Source: Paenibacillaceae bacterium GAS479
Lineage (GTDB): Bacteria > Bacillota > Bacilli > Paenibacillales > Paenibacillaceae
Direction of reading: 5' to 3'
Assembly (NCBI GenBank): GCA_900105225.1
Contig: LT629764.1
Coordinates: 2,559,501-2,623,500, forward strand
Length of the DNA stretch: 64,000 nt
Both the position numbers and the translations under genes were made by a program. The notes under the pieces were generated by a model that was given only the letters and a program-made list of their open reading frames with translations, was not told where the DNA came from and searched no databases. Below are positions 61,538 through 64,000 of this stretch, in pieces (position 1 is the stretch's first letter; each line of letters opens with the position of its first letter).

Positions 61538-63655
61538 TCACACAACTACTGTGAGTTGAAACTCTTGAGTCATCGACACGCTGTCAATCTGCTGTAAACA
61601 CAGCACACCGTTGGCGTTTCCGCTCAGCGTCAAATTCATGCCGCTGTTGACGTTTTTGATTTTCAGAAAGTTAATTCTGGAAATATACACGGCCCACTGC
61701 TGGCTTAAGCTTCCGTTCGGTGTAAAAATAACGGCATTCGCTCCCGGTGCAAGCGATGATCCGGCAATATCCAGGAATTTGCCGCTGGCAACATGCAGAA
61801 TATTAAAGTAAAACCCATTCGGAATCAGCTGCCAGTGTTGAGATAAAATGGCGGCGTTGAATGTTTCCTGCTCGACGTTGGTGTTATCGGCTACTCCGCC
61901 TAGCACTGTTTGCAATGCTTTGGTCGAGCCGCGGTTAATAATGGCATAAGTTAGGGACGTATTGATCGGAGGGTTGGTTTTGCTAAGCAGTACGGCTCCG
62001 CCAGGCAGACCGGTCACATTGGTGGCGCCAGTCGATAATACAACCGGGATAGAGCCTTGCGGGCCCATATGTTCGATTACATTGCCTGTTACCGCAACGG
62101 TGTCGGAGTTGAAAATAAAGATGTCGGTCGATTGGTCGATATTATACATCCCGCCATTGGTGCCGTTGTCATTGCAGTGCGTGTTGAGAAAGATATTATT
62201 CGTTATTTGCATATCCTCACAGTTGACGACTTGAAGGTTCAGTCCCTCATTGCTGTCAAAGGTATTGCCCTCGATAACCATCTGATCAAAAGCTTTTACG
62301 CTTACTACCTCATAGGAGGCAAAACAGATGGCGCCGGCCTGATTCGTTGTAAAGTCCGATTGGAAGTAGCCTGCCCGGAGAATATAGTTTCCGCTTATTA
62401 ACAGGTTTTGAGCGCAGCCTGATTGAGTATCTGCATTGCCCTCCGGCGTAATGACGATCGGGCGTATAGAGCCTGTAATCATGTTGTTTTGGATGAAGCC
62501 GTTGATTCCTTTGATCAGCAGCCTTCCTTTGTTGTAAACCGTATTGTTGCTATAAACAAATCCAGTTCCGCAATAGCGGGGGTTGAATACGAAGGAACCT
62601 GCTCCGAATGGAGGCACAGCGGTAAACACGATCAGATAAATCTGATTTTTATTGATGTCAAAAGGGCTTCCAGGTGTGGCGTTATCAATTTCCATCTGAA
62701 TGACAGGGTCAATTGGAAAGCTGCCATAGGGGACTAGAGTCGCGCTGACGATAGTAGCCTGATCGGCAAAAAATGGGCCTAGCGTATCTCCAGCCGGAAG
62801 GGGAAGCGGGGCAGCAGAGCGGAAAGCAATATAGGCGGAGTTGCCTGAAGCGCTAAGAACTGTCATATAAGCCGGAGTCTGAATACTGAAGGTATCGTCG
62901 CCGGCATTTTTGATTGTACAGTTTTGGACGTTTGGACCGAGTTGAATATTGTTGAATTGCATGGCGTCAAATATGCTGGACAGCAGCGGAGGGCGAATAG
63001 CGCCGGCCGGTTTCGGACCCGGTATGATGTTGAAATTATCCAGGACGCTGCCGCAAATGCCGCTGCCTTCAATGTAACCAAAGCCGCTCGAGGTATACAG
63101 GGTAATATTCCGAAAGGTTGTGAAGGAGGAGTTGAACACCTGAATGGAATGGGGAGTGATGGCGCTGCCTGACAGCGTAACTAAGTCGCCCACATCGATG
63201 CCCGGGCTTACTCCGGAAACGATGAGTGATGTTGGGTCATCAGGATCAAAGATGGAGGACGTGCCGTTATTTGCTCCTGAGAATTCTTTGTTTTTTCGGG
63301 TGTAGGGGCTGAATACTTCAAGCCGGCCGTAAGCTTGCACAGGGTACCCCTGATCTAGCTTGACTGTGATCGTGTTGGGTGCCGTGACATAGTTGGTAGC
63401 CGTAACGACACCTTGTGTGAAGGGAAGCGGATCATAGTTGATCGTCAGTCCCAGGAAGGTGAAATTGGTGGAATTCCCCACGTTCATCACCCGGGTAAAC
63501 ACTGTCATGATGAATGTAACGCCATCGGCAACGATGGTCAGCCCGTTGGCCCCAAGAATATTTAAAGTAGCGGTAAGGGGATAAACTCCAGGAGCGATGA
63601 CGAGCACGGGCTGCCCCGAGGCAATGGCGTCGTCAATCATGGATTGAATGGACAT
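61538..63655 (-). CDS. Right-handed beta-helix protein with ricin-type lectin domain (paralogue 1)
   Basis: 705 residues, GGGAGG before ATG 63655. N-terminus SIQSMIDDAIASGQPVLVIA is almost the same as in the gene at 44451. Beta-helix to about 555 (GLTIVADGVTFIMTVFTRVM; FDQMVIEGNTFDSNEGLNLQ), then a trefoil with SQHWQLI and SQQWAVY. No signal peptide. It is the first gene of the minus-strand series and faces a glycosyltransferase gene across 189 bases. Beta-helix plus lectin modules occur in secreted carbohydrate-active or adhesive proteins; the lack of an export signal points to another route or to spore assembly. Confidence 0.75.
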   Translation of the reverse strand: MSIQSMIDDAIASGQPVLVIAPGVYPLTATLNILGANGLTIVADGVTFIMTVFTRVMNVGNSTNFTFLGLTINYDPLPFTQGVVTATNYVTAPNTITVKLDQGYPVQAYGRLEVFSPYTRKNKEFSGANNGTSSIFDPDDPTSLIVSGVSPGIDVGDLVTLSGSAITPHSIQVFNSSFTTFRNITLYTSSGFGYIEGSGICGSVLDNFNIIPGPKPAGAIRPPLLSSIFDAMQFNNIQLGPNVQNCTIKNAGDDTFSIQTPAYMTVLSASGNSAYIAFRSAAPLPLPAGDTLGPFFADQATIVSATLVPYGSFPIDPVIQMEIDNATPGSPFDINKNQIYLIVFTAVPPFGAGSFVFNPRYCGTGFVYSNNTVYNKGRLLIKGINGFIQNNMITGSIRPIVITPEGNADTQSGCAQNLLISGNYILRAGYFQSDFTTNQAGAICFASYEVVSVKAFDQMVIEGNTFDSNEGLNLQVVNCEDMQITNNIFLNTHCNDNGTNGGMYNIDQSTDIFIFNSDTVAVTGNVIEHMGPQGSIPVVLSTGATNVTGLPGGAVLLSKTNPPINTSLTYAIINRGSTKALQTVLGGVADNTNVEQETFNAAILSQHWQLIPNGFYFNILHVASGKFLDIAGSSLAPGANAVIFTPNGSLSQQWAVYISRINFLKIKNVNSGMNLTLSGNANGVLCLQQIDSVSMTQEFQLTVVV

Positions 63656-63844
63656 ATTATTGTACCTCCCTGGAATGAATCTTTCATTTATATCGTATCT
63701 GTCTAGATCAAGGCAGGGAACGGCGATTATCCGGTCGCGGGATAATTAGACGATAGCGCAAGTAACAGCTGGGCCCGTGTCGGAATACAATTGGAATAGG
63801 CGAGTGCTGGGAAGATAGGACATCATGGAAGGGCGGGGAGCTCA
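63656..63844. promoter_or_regulatory. Divergent promoter region
   Basis: Lies between the beta-helix gene (minus) and the glycosyltransferase gene (plus). ATTATCC (63726-63732) and GGATAAT (63740-63746) form a perfect 7-bp inverted repeat, a possible shared operator. No classical -35/-10 pair was found. Confidence 0.35.
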
Positions 63845-64000
63845 TTGCCGACGATCAGCCTTTGTATGATTGTGAAAAACGAAGAGAAACTGCTGGAACA
63901 ATGTTTGCTTTCCGTGCGGGGAGTCGCTGACGAGATTATTATCGCCGACACAGGCTCGACCGACCGGACGAAGGAAATAGCCCGTAAGTATACGGATCAT
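63845..64000 (+). CDS. Glycosyltransferase family 2, N-terminal part (runs off the window)
   Basis: TTG 63845 follows GGGGAG by four bases and opens 52 codons to the window edge. The product begins PTISLCMIVKNEEKLLEQCL and continues with DEIIIADTGSTDRTKEIARK, the classic nucleotide-sugar-binding start of a GT-A glycosyltransferase of family 2. In Bacillales such genes often carry C-terminal TPR repeats. Its position next to genes for Thr-rich collagen-like proteins suggests it may glycosylate them, as happens with BclA. That is inference. Confidence 0.85.
   Translation, partial: MPTISLCMIVKNEEKLLEQCLLSVRGVADEIIIADTGSTDRTKEIARKYTDH

Noticed and set aside
44451-63655. A prophage tail-fibre or tailspike origin of the beta-helix and collagen genes.
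   Set aside because: No phage structural, integrase, lysis or packaging gene is nearby, and seven near-related long genes in series do not fit a tail module.

Overview
The window looks like a chromosomal segment of a low-to-moderate GC, spore-forming member of the Bacillales, most likely Paenibacillaceae. Signs are AGGAGG-type ribosome binding sites, many TTG/GTG starts, Rho-independent terminators, stalk-domain (copper amine oxidase N-terminal-like) secreted proteins, a YesS-type AraC regulator next to an LplABC-type sugar ABC operon, hxlR-hxlA-hxlB, a CotQ/YvdP-like FAD oxidase and BclA-like collagen triplets. No rRNA, tRNA, CRISPR array or phage structural module was seen.

Positions 1-30,000 are a patchwork of accessory genes and debris. 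They hold a TPR protein, an IS1634-type transposase killed by an in-frame stop, an AraC/GyrI regulator, a 623-residue helical-repeat protein, an SMI1/KNR4 protein, an IS4-type remnant, an ABC-F ATPase, a covalent-flavin oxidase, a PadR operon, a GDPD plus two-component operon, two copies of one IS3 element (both defective), a 3'-truncated group IIC intron behind a terminator hairpin, stalk-domain and YrpD-like secreted proteins, an aminoglycoside-phosphotransferase-like kinase, a GNAT-GNAT-pentapeptide fusion, a methyltransferase, a broken hydrolase and a LytTR regulator. Two duplicated gene fragments (9138-9252 with 12947-13062; 10955-11017 with 22111-22173) and a family of short dispersed intergenic repeats show repeated duplication and deletion.

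Positions 30,000-44,300 are more orderly: hxlR-hxlA-hxlB (formaldehyde assimilation by the RuMP route), a lipoprotein for ferric siderophore behind a perfect Fur box, a HAD phosphatase, a Crp/Fnr regulator, an orphan 5TM-LYT histidine kinase, a WYL regulator with a GyrI-like protein, and a membrane AraC regulator followed by a lipoprotein, two permeases and a PHP phosphatase.

Positions 44,400-64,000 are the most unusual part, with higher GC. Four long paralogues (948-972 aa) share an N-terminal globular domain, exactly seven SBBP repeats (a predicted seven-bladed propeller), about 50 collagen GXY triplets rich in GPT, and a Cys-containing helical C-terminal domain. Three paralogues (705-718 aa) combine a right-handed beta-helix with a ricin-type trefoil. 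Two small related proteins of unknown family sit inside the locus on the other strand, and a glycosyltransferase family 2 gene begins at the window edge. None of these surface-like proteins has a visible signal peptide. My inference, not proven by sequence, is a set of glycosylated fibre and lectin proteins assembled on the spore surface from the mother-cell cytoplasm.
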